A DNA stretch of 64,000 bases, from the NCBI GenBank assembly GCA_963576725.1, contig OY755239.1, positions 55,763,640-55,827,639 of the forward strand, written 5' to 3'. The notes below the pieces were generated by a model. That model saw only the letters and a list, made by a program, of their open reading frames with translations. It did no database searches and was not told where the DNA came from. Position numbers and translations under genes: made by a program. The DNA is from Azorinus chamasolen. Lineage: Eukaryota > Mollusca > Bivalvia > Cardiida > Solecurtidae. Position 1 is the stretch's first letter. Every line of letters starts with the position of its first letter. Positions 1 through 12,700 of the stretch are shown here, piece after piece.

Positions 1-35
1 TGTTAGGACATACAATCATTTCTGTCATACATTAA

Positions 36-283
36 TAACCCTTTTCCTTATGTAAGCACATTTTGGCACATCTGCAAACAGAGTAGACCCAGATCAGATG
101 GCTCCTATAGGAGCCATCTGATCAGGGTCTGCTGTGTTTGCTTATGGTGTAATATAGATCTAATTCTACAGCTTCTGTCTGAGCCAAAATGTCATGTGTT
201 CATATGCCATTATAAGGATTAATCTTATTAATATTCATGACGTCATTATTTCCTACATGAATATTCATCAGGGAAAGGGTTAA
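36..283 (+). mobile_element. family A palindromic element
   Basis: Ends CCCTTTTCC and GGGAAAGGG beside TTAA. Full core hairpin with GGCTCCTATAGGAGCC at its centre. The tail carries TTCATGACGTCATTATTTC. Confidence 0.85.
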
Positions 284-390
284 ATATTATCAAAGTTAGC
301 TGTAATTGCTTCATACTAGAAATTGTAATAATAATCTGAGTGGTAGTGAATGTCATAACTTAGGACTTACGGTAATTTGGTCAAATGATC

Positions 391-602
391 TTAACCCTTT
401 CCCTGTTGAATATTCATATAAGAAATAATGATGTCAGGATGTTTTATGGTATTTGTAGAAACTATAGAGTCAGATCTATCATAATTTCATAAGCAAACAG
501 GGTAGACCCTGATCAGATGGTTCCTGCCGGAGTCATCTTATTTGGGTGTGCTCTGTTTGCAATGGTGTGAAAAAAGGTATTTATATGAAGGAAAGGAATA
601 AG
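391..602 (-). mobile_element. family A element, diverged
   Basis: Starts TTAACCCTTTCCC. The core is imperfect (TGCCGGAGTC) and the right end decays to GGAATAA. Confidence 0.75.
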
Positions 603-712
603 TATGACTGACTCTAGACTATTTGAAGCTCAGCAGATTGTATTTCTACTTGTAGAAATTTTTCTATGTGTTGTGATTTGTGTAACTATTTCGTCTATGA
701 TTTCTACAACAG

Positions 713-788
713 GACTCAGATGTAAAGACTCTGGTGAGTAAATTGGAGGCCTCAGCAGAAGGGGATTATCTAGGAGCAGTAATGGAAA
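713..788 (+). CDS. exon 1 of the visible part
   Basis: Acceptor TTTCTACAACAG, donor GTAAGT. Phase 0 in, phase 1 out. Encodes DSDVKTLVSKLEASAEGDYL and then GAVME, with an Asn codon split into exon 2. The segment is acidic and probably helical. It is the first exon I can see; the protein continues upstream of the window. Confidence 0.72.
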
Positions 789-3700
789 GTAAGTTAAGGT
801 TATATTTGGATGAATCATTTACTATACATGTATTTCTCCTTCGAACCTTGTTTTGCTATGTACTCATTGTAATTGTCTGTTGAGTCTGATCTATTATAAT
901 TTAATAAGAAAACGGCACATACCTTGGTCAGATGGCTCTGATCATCTGATCTGGGTCTGCTCTGTTTGCAAAAGAGTGAAAAGGTGTTTACATGAAGGAA
1001 ATGGTTAGATAGATCAGTAGTCTTATTCACAGCTTTGATTAATGCTTTCCCTGTAACAAATAATGACATAATGAATATATATTCTGTGTCTTAGACAATC
1101 TATATGCAAATAGAGCAAAAAAGGTCTCTAATGTGTAAAGGGTTAATAACGCGTTGCATGTAAACCCATTCCCTCACAGGCTATTTTTAGATCCAACTTC
1201 TTTGAATAAGTCTACTGAAAAGGAGCATTAAGTAGAGAAAAGGAAAAGTTTAGAATTTTGTAGTTTGAAACTATTGTGATAAATAGAGCATTTGCTCCTA
1301 TAGGAATCACAATGGTTTCAACAGGTGATTTTTACAGAGGCGTAGAAAGGCGTATTTATGAAGGAAAGGGTTAAGTAATTTTATAGTCGAACAAATTGTC
1401 ATCTATTACTTTTCACAAAGTCTTTATTTGTCTCTATTAGTACACACACAAAAATGATTCTTGATGAAACACCAAGTTACTTGTGTCTCATCAGGATCAA
1501 AACTGTTTGCATAGGTAATCACAATTTTACAGCTAGCATAGAAAGAGACAACAGGCAGACAAAAGTGTATTATGACTCTTTGAACATATTTCTGCAGATC
1601 CTTCCAATCAGGAACTGTGGCTTGAGGTTCACAAACTACCCAAAGACACCTGGGTCAGTGATCTTGATACCATCATAACAGCCATGAAGAAGAAAGAGGA
1701 GGAAAAGAGGGAAGAACAACAGTCAGAGGTACATTGTTATCTCTATAACTATAAGAATCATTTGTATATATAGGGTTTTTAAAGCAGGTGCTTGCTTAAC
1801 CCTTTCCTTCATATAAATGCATTTTCATGCATGTGCAAACAGAGTAGACCCAGATCAGATGGCTCCTATAGGAGCCGTCTGATCAGGGTCTGCTCTGTTT
1901 GCTTTTTGACATGATATAGTTTTGATTCTACAGTTTTAGTCAAAGGAAAACATTCCCTTGAACAGTTTACAACATAAAAAATTAGCTAATAAATATACAT
2001 GGTGTCATTATTTCTTACATGAATACTGAACAGGGTAAGGGTTAAACCTTTCCCTGTTCTATGTTTATTCCAAGTTCTAAAACCTACTGAATTTTTGTGG
2101 ACAAAACAGTTATAATGGAAGGTGGACCATTGTAGCCATTTTAGAAACTAATGAAACAGATCTATTCAATTCCATTAGCAAACAGAGCAGACTGTGATCA
2201 GACGGCTCCTACAGGAAGGAGAGGGTTACTTCAAAATGATCTGGGTCTACTATTTTTGCAAAGGCATCAAAAGGTGTCGTTATTAGGTAATGAGTAACAG
2301 ATTAATTGATAGGGACACTAAATTTTACGAAATATTTCTTTTTATTTCAAACCATCCAAAAATAACATCCATGTATAATGTAAATTTGAAATGTCATCAG
2401 TTTTCACTCTTAATGAATGAAAAGAGTGTCTTTTAACCCTTTCCCTAATATTTTCACATGTTTTCAAACACAGTAGACCCAGATCAACAGCTCCTATAGG
2501 AGCAGTCTGATCAGGGTCTGCTCTGTTTGCTAATGGAATTTGATATATCTGCTTCTTTAGTTTCTAAAATGGCTATAATGTTAACCCATTCCCTCATAGG
2601 CTATATTTCAGACCCAACCACTTTGAATAAATCTACCGAAAAGGAGCATTGACTAGAGAAAAGGAACATTTTAGAATTTTGTAGTTTGAAACCATTGTAA
2701 TCCATAGAGCATTTGCTCCTATAGGAGCAAATGCTCTATTTATCACAATGGTTTCATAAAGTGACCTTTACAGCCTCGATGGCGTAGAAAGGCGTATTTA
2801 TGGAGGAAAGGGTTAAACCCTCCATATTTCTCTATAATTGTTTTGCCCATGAATATTCAGTAGGTATTAAAAATCGGACTAAATATAGAACAGGGAAAGG
2901 GTTAAAGCATGGCAGGTTGCAGCTCAATGCATTAACCAAGGGAACCAAGTATATAAAACCTTTGCAAACAGTGTAGACCCAGATCAAAGGGCTCCAGAGA
3001 GAGCCCTTTGATGAGGGTCTGCACTGTTTGTCATAATAATCATTTTCTTTAGTGATAGATTTTGTGTGACTTTGTTTAATTAATATTCAGAAAAGGAGGA
3101 ACCAGTTTTAATTATTCAGCAGATTAATCCTTTCCTCCATAGGCTATTTTAGACCCAATTTTGTAGTTTAAAAAACCATTGTGATAAATAGAGCATTTGC
3201 TCCTATGGGAGCAAATGCTCTATTTATCACAATGGTTTCAAGAAGTGGTTATTACAGAGGCATAGAAAGGCGTATTTATGGGGGAAAGGGTTAACCCTTT
3301 CCGTCATGAACATTTATGCCTGAATTGTATCACTTCATGAAATTCATATTCATTAATTTCCATCTACCTGAAAACCACTGAATTAAATATTTTCTAAGTG
3401 GTCATTACAGGGGGGTTTACTACATAGTGTTTCAACTGACCTCATTTCCTATTTTTTAGCTCACCTGAGCAAAGCTCAGGGTGAGCTTTTGGGAGACTTG
3501 AATGTCAGGCATCCGCAGTGCGGTGTGCGTCGTGCGTCAACAATTTGCTTGTGAACACTCTAGTGGTCACAATTTTAGTCCAATCTTCATGAAACTTGGT
3601 CAGAATGAATGTCTTGATAAAATCTCGGACGAGTTCGAAAGTGGGTCAAGTTGGGTTAAAAACTAGGTCTCTAGGTCAAATAGTAGGAAAACCTTGTGAA

Positions 3701-6700
3701 CCCTCTAGAGGTAATATTTTTAGCCCAATTTTCATGAAACTTGGTCAGAATGACTGTCTTGATAAAATCTCAGAGGAGTTTGAAAAGTGGGTTACGTGGG
3801 GTGAAAAACTAGGTCACTAGGTCAAACAGTAGCAAAACCTTGTGAACACTCTAGTGGTCACAATTTTAGTCCAATCTTCATGAAACTTAGTCAGAACAAA
3901 TGTCTTGATAAAATCTCGGACGAGTTCGAAAGTGGGTCAAGTGGGGTTATAAACTAGGTCAAACAGTAGAAAAACTTTGTGAACACTCAAGTGGTCACAT
4001 TTTTTGTCCAATCTTCATGAAACTTGGTCAGAATGATTGGCATGATAAAAGCTAGAAAGAGTTTGAAAGTGGGTTATGTGGGGTTAAAAACTAGGTCACT
4101 AGGTCAAATAGTAGGAAAACCTTGTGAACACTCTAGATGTCACATTTATAGCCAAATCTTCATGAAAATTGGTCAGAATGATTGTCCTAATAAAATCTTG
4201 GACAAGTTTGAAAGTGGGTTACATGTGGCCAAAAAGTAGGTCACTGGGTCGTATCTTAGAAAAATCTTGTTTACACTCAAGAGGCCACATTTTAGCCCAA
4301 TTTTCCTCAGACTCGCTCAGACTGTTTGTCTTGGTCATATCAAGGTTGAGTGTGATCATGGGTGGGGTGGGAATAAAAAGTAGGTCACTAGGTCAAATCT
4401 CAGAAAAAATACTCTAGAGGGCAAATTTTTAGCCCAATCTTCATTGGTCAGAATCATTGTCTTGATAAAGTCAATATTCTAAATCTTTGAAAATCTTGTT
4501 CTGTAGAACCACTGCTCATAGTCCACTATCAACATTGTTCAAATATTGTCCCTAATGTCAATATTGGCCCTACCCATGGGCTACCTAGCAAAAATCTTAA
4601 ATCCATGGTAATCAGGTGAGCGATTAATGGCCATCTTGGCCCTCTTGTTTATGTAAATTGTTAGTACCTGTGTACTACTATTCTTTTTTTTCTCGCAGAT
4701 GGATACAGAATCAGTGGTGGCCTCTGAGGTGACTGGAAGTCAAGCAGACACAGCTGATCCCAGTGTGGCTTCTCTGTCCTTAGCCCAACCCCCGTCAGAC
4801 ACCCAGGAACCTTCCCAGGTAAATATAACTCTGCAGTAAACAGTAGCATGTAGTTATCTCCCCTGTCCAGTCCTCCCAGGTGTTGAATAGGTTATATAAT
4901 CAGAGATACGTTCTGTAGGGAAGTTTGGCTTCATTTGTCCCTTTACCTGATGAATATTTGTGTAAGAAACAATAGCATCGTATATACTTATTTGTTGAAT
5001 ACTTCCTAATGGTATGTGAATATGGCAGAAACTGTAGAGTAAGCTCTATATACAGTTGAACTTCGATATCTCGAACTCGGATAACTCAACCTTTGGGATA
5101 ACTCGAACAAAAACTTCAGTCCTTCCAAAACTTACAATACAGAATTGCTCTAAAATGTATCGCTACAGATATCTAGAAATCACATGTGACAGCTTAATAC
5201 AGGTCTGTAGGAGCTTTCAGCATTACTTTAGAACTGTATTAAGCTGTGGCCTTGAGAAATATTTCAGATTAGAAATCGGATGAGTCGAACTCCTGCTATC
5301 TCGAACTAATGTTTACGGTCCCTAGAAGTTCGAGTTATCAAAGTTCAACTGTAATTCCAAAAGCAAACAGAGTAGACACAGACACCCTAATCAGACAGCT
5401 TCAGTAGGATCTGGGTCTACTCTGTTTGCAATCGTGTGAAAAAGCATTTATATCAGGCAAAGGGTTTAGTCAACTGAGCTGTTCTCTTTTCTTGTTGCAC
5501 AAAATCTGTCTTTAAATCCCCTCAGTTTCCTTATATGGGATACAAATATAGTTTCTTCTGATACTGTTTGCAATAATTCTTTCCTGTACATTAAATCATT
5601 CCCTCAGGCTATTCTTAGACCCAACCTTTTTGAAAAAATCTGATGAAAAGGAGCATTTACTAAAAAAGTAGAATTTTAGAATTGTGTAATTTTGAAACCA
5701 TTGCGATAAATGGAATACTTGCTCCTTTGGAGCAAATTCTCTATTTATCACAAGTTTCAGAAAGTGACTTTTACAGTGGAAATAAAAAAATGTTAATATG
5801 AGGGAATGGATTAATACTGATTAAGAGTTAATGTTCACCCTGCCGAAAAAAACAACAAAAAAACCAAAACAAAAATACAACAAAACAAAACCAACCTGAT
5901 TGGTTGTAATTTTTTTAATTCTGATTTGTTCAAGCTATGAAAACCTAATGCATGAATGACAATCAGCTTAGATCCAGATGAGACATTGTGTTACTTGTGA
6001 GTCTTATCTAGATTTCAAGCTATTTGCAAATACATGTACAGTAAAACTCCTACTCCCACTTTGGTGAATAATACTTTACATCTCCAAGCTGCATTGCTTT
6101 GTTTTCTATTATAATTTTCTAATACATGTATAGTAGTAGACTGTAGAAAACAGGAGTCAATAAACTTGTTTGAAATGATTTTAAAATTTGAGTTGTGAAT
6201 GTGTTTGTGAATTTTAAACCTGTTACAGTGAGATGTTTATCAGTTTGATGTTTTGCACATACAGCCAAAGCCTCGCCCTGCAAAAGTTTCCTTCTATACA
6301 AAGCAGAGTCCTCGTGTGTTGGTAATTAAATTCATGGCTAGAATACTTAATAGAAATATCTTAAAAGCACTTAGTATGACTAGGCTAAATGCATTTGGCT
6401 AAACATTAATATACATAAGTGTAATCAGTTCAAACTTCAGAGTAAAACCTTTACAGTATATAATCTAGTTTATTATTTATATATTTAGCAGAGGTCCAGA
6501 TAAGATGCGTAAATTAAAACATTTTCAAGAATATCTTCTTTATATCTCCACCAAACCCTATGTTGTAACCACTCTTTCGAATCGTCTCTTAGAGTGGTCA
6601 CAACATAGGGTTTGGTTGAGAAATGTCGATTTTAGTATTTGAGTATGCACCTTTATCTGTTGCTCTGTATTTAGGCGTGTATGATTTTTATCATCACATT

Positions 6701-9700
6701 AAAGTAAACATACCCTAATTACCTTAAATATTTGTACACATAATCTAACACTATTTCTAATAACTTTAAATTAGACTGACATAGTAGCAAATAGTGTAGA
6801 CCCTGATCAAAGGGCTCCTGAAGGAGCATTTGGTCGGGGTCTGCAGTATTTGTCTAAACTTATCTGTCTCAATACTTTAACCCATTCCCTCATATGGCCT
6901 TTTGATGCCTCTGTAAAAAGTCACTTTATGAAACCATTGTGATAAATAGAGCATTTGCTCCATAGGAGCAAATGCTGTATTTATCACAATGGTTTCGAAA
7001 CTACATACTTCTAAAATTTCCCTTTTTGCTAGTAAATGCTCCTTTTTGATAGATTTATCCAAAGAGGTTGGTTCTAAAAATAGCTTACGAGTAATGGGCT
7101 AATAGGATAATATGGGCAGATTACAATTTTTTTTTGAAAAGATAGGATTTCAAGTTAGTACTAAATTTATAAAGCTAGAGCTGAATTGAATAATTGCTTT
7201 TGATGTGTTACATCTATAGGCTATCAAGTGACAATTTGGAAAATAGGACGCCACTCAGCAGAAATGTGTATGATTTATTTAACCCTTTCCTTGTTCAATA
7301 TTCATGTAAGAAATAATGATATCGTGAATATTTATTAGCTGAATTTTCATAATGGAACATGAACACGGGAATGCTTTACATGTACAGAAACTGTAGAATT
7401 TGGGTCTATGCTTATAAAGGTTTTCAGTTGAGTCTGAGTTCATTCTCAAGTTTTTGATTGGTCAGATTTGAGCCAAAGGCTCAAATCTGACCAATCAAAA
7501 GTTGAGAAGGCTCAAATCTGACCAATCAAAAGCTTGAGAACAAACTCAGACTCAACTGAAAAGCTTTATAAGCATGGATCCAGATCTAAGATAGGTCAAA
7601 GCAAATAGAACAGACCCTGATCAGACGGCTCCTATAGGAGCCATCTGATCTGGGTCTACTCTGTTTGCAAATTTATGTGTGAAAAAGCGTTTAAATGAAG
7701 GAAAGGGTTAAATGCAAAAATTCAGATATAAAGTTTATATTAAATCATAAAAGTATATTAACATGAAATATATATACATGTAATTGGAATACTTTTAACA
7801 CTTGAAAGAGTAAATAGGATACTCTCAAAGTTCACCAAATATGTTTGAAAGTTTACTCCTTTTTCAGTCAGGAATTAGTAATGGGACTAGTTCAAGAACC
7901 TCAATGCGATTTAATACGTATGCGCGATCATCACTGAAGGCTTCTAGAAGAGTAAGAAAACAGCAATCATGGTTTTAGGGATTTTCAAATGCACAAAGTG
8001 AATTTCTGTTCTTGCACATGCTAAAGAACTTGTTTTCAAAGGAGTGACACTGGATTGGTTTGCAAGATTGTAGGTGTGTATTTTGTGAATTTTATGATTT
8101 CAGCTCCAGAAACATTGCTGTTTTATTGTCAGTGTCTAATTTTATGTCATCTTGAGAAGTAGATATCATTTGAATGTACATATCAAGTTTTAACCCTTTA
8201 CTCCATGAATATTCATATAAGAAATAATGGTATCATGAATTTCAATTAGATTAATTTGTTATAACAGCACATTGACACAGGAATTTTTGACCATGGCAGA
8301 AACTGTAGAATCAAACCTATATTATATCACAAGCAAACAGAGCAGACCCTGATCCGACGGCTCCTTAAGGAGCCATCTGATCTGGGTCTACTCTGATTTC
8401 AAATGCATAAAAAGTTGTATTTATGGAGTAAAGGGTTAAAGATGCTATTACTCCTTTACCTGATAGAGCCATCTTTTAGCTGCTTTGCAAATAGAGTAGA
8501 ACCAGATCAGATGGCTCCTGTTGGAGCCCTCTGATCAGGGTCTACTCTGTTTGCTTATTGAATAATATAGATCTTATTCTACAGTCTGTGCCATTGTCAA
8601 CATTTCTTGTGTTCATAATTATGCCATTATAAAAAAAACAACAGCTGATTAATACTCATGATGTCATTATTTCTTAAAAATAATTCATTGGGTAAATGGT
8701 TAAATTCATGTCATATTAAATCATATTAATTATATGTGATTTGTTGCATTCTAACACTTGAGGTTATTTTGTCTTTGCAGTGGCTATTTTGTGTACTTAA
8801 TTATTATCAATTAGTGGAGAAAAAAGTGACTCAAAAGACATTAATTTTCAGTCTCATGACAAGACCATCTTGGTAGCTTGATGTAGGGAGAAAGTCTTGC
8901 TGTAAGCTGTGAGAAAGCTCACAAGGGCGTTTCATTCTGCATGGAGCAGTCATTTGGTTTGAAAGTTGAACATGTTTTTTCGCAAAGTGCTGGCACTTTT
9001 TACCAGTTTTCTAAATGAAAGACAAGTTGCATTTAATGTTTGATTCTATAGGAAAAGCATTTGTTGGGAATATGAATCAGCCAAACTGTATTCTTGTGCA
9101 TGCTAGTCAAATGTTATTATCATTTGTTCATTTAAAGTAGAACCTGTCTTAAACGGCCATCAAAAAGAGGTCTAATTATTGGTCAGTAAGGCAGGTGGTA
9201 GCTTAATGCAGGTCAAAAGTAATGCAGGAAGCCCCCTATAAGAGCTTTCTGCATTACTTTTGCCCTGCATTAAGCAACCACCTGCTTTTAAGACTCATAT
9301 TTTTTTTATATTTCAATAAATGAATGGCAGCTTAGGACAGGTTTTACTGTATATTTGAACTGCACTGCAAGAAAAGATGTCAACAGTGCCAATAGTGTAT
9401 AAAACAATGTAGAACTGTGTACTTCAAATACTAAAATCATTATTTCTCCACCAAACTGTATGTTGTGACCTCTCCTTAGAATAATCTTTTTGAGTAGATT
9501 CTAAAGAGTGGTTACAACATCACAACAAGTTTTGTGGAGAAATAGAAGAGTTATTCTTGAAAAAAAAATGTGTGATTAGCATCTCATAACACTTTGTCTG
9601 GTCAGGATATGTGTTAAGTGGCATGAATTAGGGTCCACTTTTCCTCTACGAATATTTATTCAAATATAATTACTGGATGAATATTCATGGTCTTTTTTTT

Positions 9701-12700
9701 AATTACACATTAACAAGGAACATTTTGGCTATGACAGAAACTTAAGACTCAGAATTGTATCATTCTATAAACATACAGATCAGATCCTACAGGAGCTGTC
9801 TGATCTTGGTCTAGTTTGTTTGTAAGGTTGCTAAAAATGATCAGAATGAGGGACATGGATATACAATCAACTGAGACTCAGATCAAATGCTCATGTTCTG
9901 ATTTTGATGGTCTAGTTCTACATTGTTTTATTAGCACTGATGATATCTTTTCCAGAGCAACAGATAAACGTGTGTATTCAAATATTGAAATTGTCTTTTC
10001 TCCACCAAACCCTATGTTTTGACCACTCTTTAGAATTGTCTCAAAGAGTGGTCACAGCATAGCGTTTGATGGAGAAATAAATTATTCTTGAAAATGTTTT
10101 ATTTTACACATCTTATCTGGAGCCCTGCTTTTCTCAATGCGGGGGTCGTTGTGAGTTTGAGTGTTCTTATGACTATTTGTGCTGTTCAGTCTCGTCCTGC
10201 CAGTGGTGGCTCCGCTCAAGGGGTGGATCCCACAGTGCTTAACATAGAACAGCGGAAAGTAAGTTCTGTGTTCTCACAAATACATCCTAATCTCACATAT
10301 CTGGTGCATATTTCCTCAGTGTTATTTTATGTTGATAACTCCATTAATGCACAACTCATTTACATGTACTGTATTCTTGCTAATAAATAATGCCCCTACT
10401 CTAATCAATTATACCCCCCCCCCCTTACTCCTGGGGAGGGGGGAAACTAATGATGAATAAAACAGCTAAAACTCTGATAACCATTAAGAAAACAAATGTA
10501 GGTGTGTTTGTTTTTTTAAAAAATGTGGTAGCTTAATGCAGACTGAAATTTAGGGGATTACTTTTGTTCTGCATTAAGCAAGCCAACCACCTGTGTACAA
10601 AATGCAAGAAGCTCATTTTAAAAAATGTAACACCCCCCTGGGGTGTTTATTAAAGGTAAAAGGGTAGGCCTGTATTTCTTTGGTGTGACCGGTGTGGATT
10701 TTAAACCCTTTATCTCATGAATATTTATGACATGTGACAAATAATCACATCATGAATATTGATTAGATTAAATTTTACAATGGCTTTTGAGCACAGGCAA
10801 GTTTGGCCATGGCAGAAACTGTTGAATCAGATCTGTATTATTTCATTTAAGCAAACTGAGTAGGCCCTGATCAGACCCCTACATGGTCTGTCTGATCTTG
10901 GTCTACTCTGTTTGCAAATTCATTAAGTGACATCTCGACCTATCAGTTTTTTCAAAAAGCAAACTGAGCAGATGCTGATCAGACTACACCTGAAGGAGTC
11001 ATCTGGTCTAGGTCTGACATCAAAATTGTCTCCATCAGGTAAAAAATTACCTTTCCCTCATTTAAATGCCTGTTCATGCCTTTACAAACAGAGTAGACCC
11101 AGATCAGATGGCTACTGTAGGAGCTGTCTCATCAGGGTCTGTTTTTAAAATTATAATAGATATGACTACTGTTTCTAATGAATATTCATGATACCATTAT
11201 TTCTTACTTGAATATTCAATTGAGAAAGGGATAAAAGAATTTCATTTATATATTCAGAGGTATATTTCAGTAAGAATTCTTAAGCGGTTGAACGGTTCTG
11301 AACACTGGAAAATGATCTGTGAAGTAAACAGTGTAGACCATTATCTCCATAGAGACAACTTTTCATGCATTTGCAAACAGAGTAGACCCAGATCAGATGG
11401 CTCCTATAAGAGCCATCTGATCAGGGTCTGCTTTGTTTGCTAATAGAATTTGATAGATCTGTTTCTTTACTTTCTAAAATGACTACAATGTTCTGCTTTC
11501 CATATTTCAGTATGACTATTTTGTTTACGAATATTCAGTAGGTATGGAATGGAACAGGGAAATGGTTAACCCGTTACTTCATGTAGAGACACATTTTGCA
11601 GCTTTGTAAACAGACTACATCTAAGTCTACTCTGTTTACAAAGGTGTTGAAAGGTGTATCTATGTGCTTCAATATAGTGTCTTTAATAAAATTGCCATTT
11701 AAAGGGATGTTACTCTGCTAATACTATGAACTTTTTAAAATAGAGTATGCTTCAATATAGTGTGTTGATTCCTCTTGAAGAAATAAAATTGCCATTTAAA
11801 GGGAAGTTACTCTGCTAATACTATGAACTTTTTCAAATAGAGTAAGTTGACTTTGCTACATATTTTTGGATCTATGGGTTGGTAATTATCCATAAACTGC
11901 GGGACACATGCTATTAATTTCCTTTGCAAACATTGTAGACCCAGATGACAGAGTTCCTAAAGGGACCGTCTCATGAGTGTCTATACCATTTGTCATGTTA
12001 ATTTTCGAAACTCTTTACTCCATGAATATTCATTTAAAAGTATTGACATCATGAATATTAATTAGATGGATTGTCATGGTAGCACATGGACATGAGATTT
12101 TTTTTATTCTTTGCAGAAACTAGAATCTTATTGATATTGTGCCATAAGCAAACAGAGCAGACCCTGACCAGACAGCTCCTACAAGAACAGTCTGATTTGG
12201 GTGTGCTCTGTTTGCAAAGACATAGAAAGGTTTATTCATGGAGAAAATGTTTAAAAGATATCCCTGAATATTAAAGGAAATTTAATCTTTTTGAATTTTG
12301 GAATAGTCCATTTGAAAAATCACTGTTGAAAGGGATAAGGACACCAGTTAATGTTAGCAAAACAAAGGCAGACATTGTAAAACCCTTTCCATGTTCTGTT
12401 TTTATTTCAAATTTCAAAACCTACAATTTTCAATACCTACTAAATATTCATAAACAAAATAGTTATATTGAAATATGAAGGGTAGTACATTGTAGCCATT
12501 TTAGAAAAGTAAAGAAACCTAACAGTCAAATTTATTAGCATACAGAGCAGATCCTGATCAGACGGCTCCTATAGGAGCTGTCTAATCTGTGTCTACTCTG
12601 TTTGCAAATACCTGAAAAAGCATTTATATGAAGGGAAGGGTTAAATACTTTGAATGATGGAATGGCCCATGATTGTTTATAGGTAGAGTCAATACAGTAT

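Noticed and set aside
36..283. CRISPR-like repeated palindromes
   Set aside because: Spacing is irregular, the copies are whole elements with target duplications, and the setting is a eukaryotic intron.
36..283. Factor-independent transcription terminators (GC hairpins followed by T)
   Set aside because: The hairpins are MITE cores in a eukaryotic gene; bacterial terminator logic does not apply.
10088..10390. 100-codon frame starting MKMFYFTHLIW
   Set aside because: It only overlaps true exon 6; the upstream part is a C element and the downstream part is intron after the GTAAGT donor.
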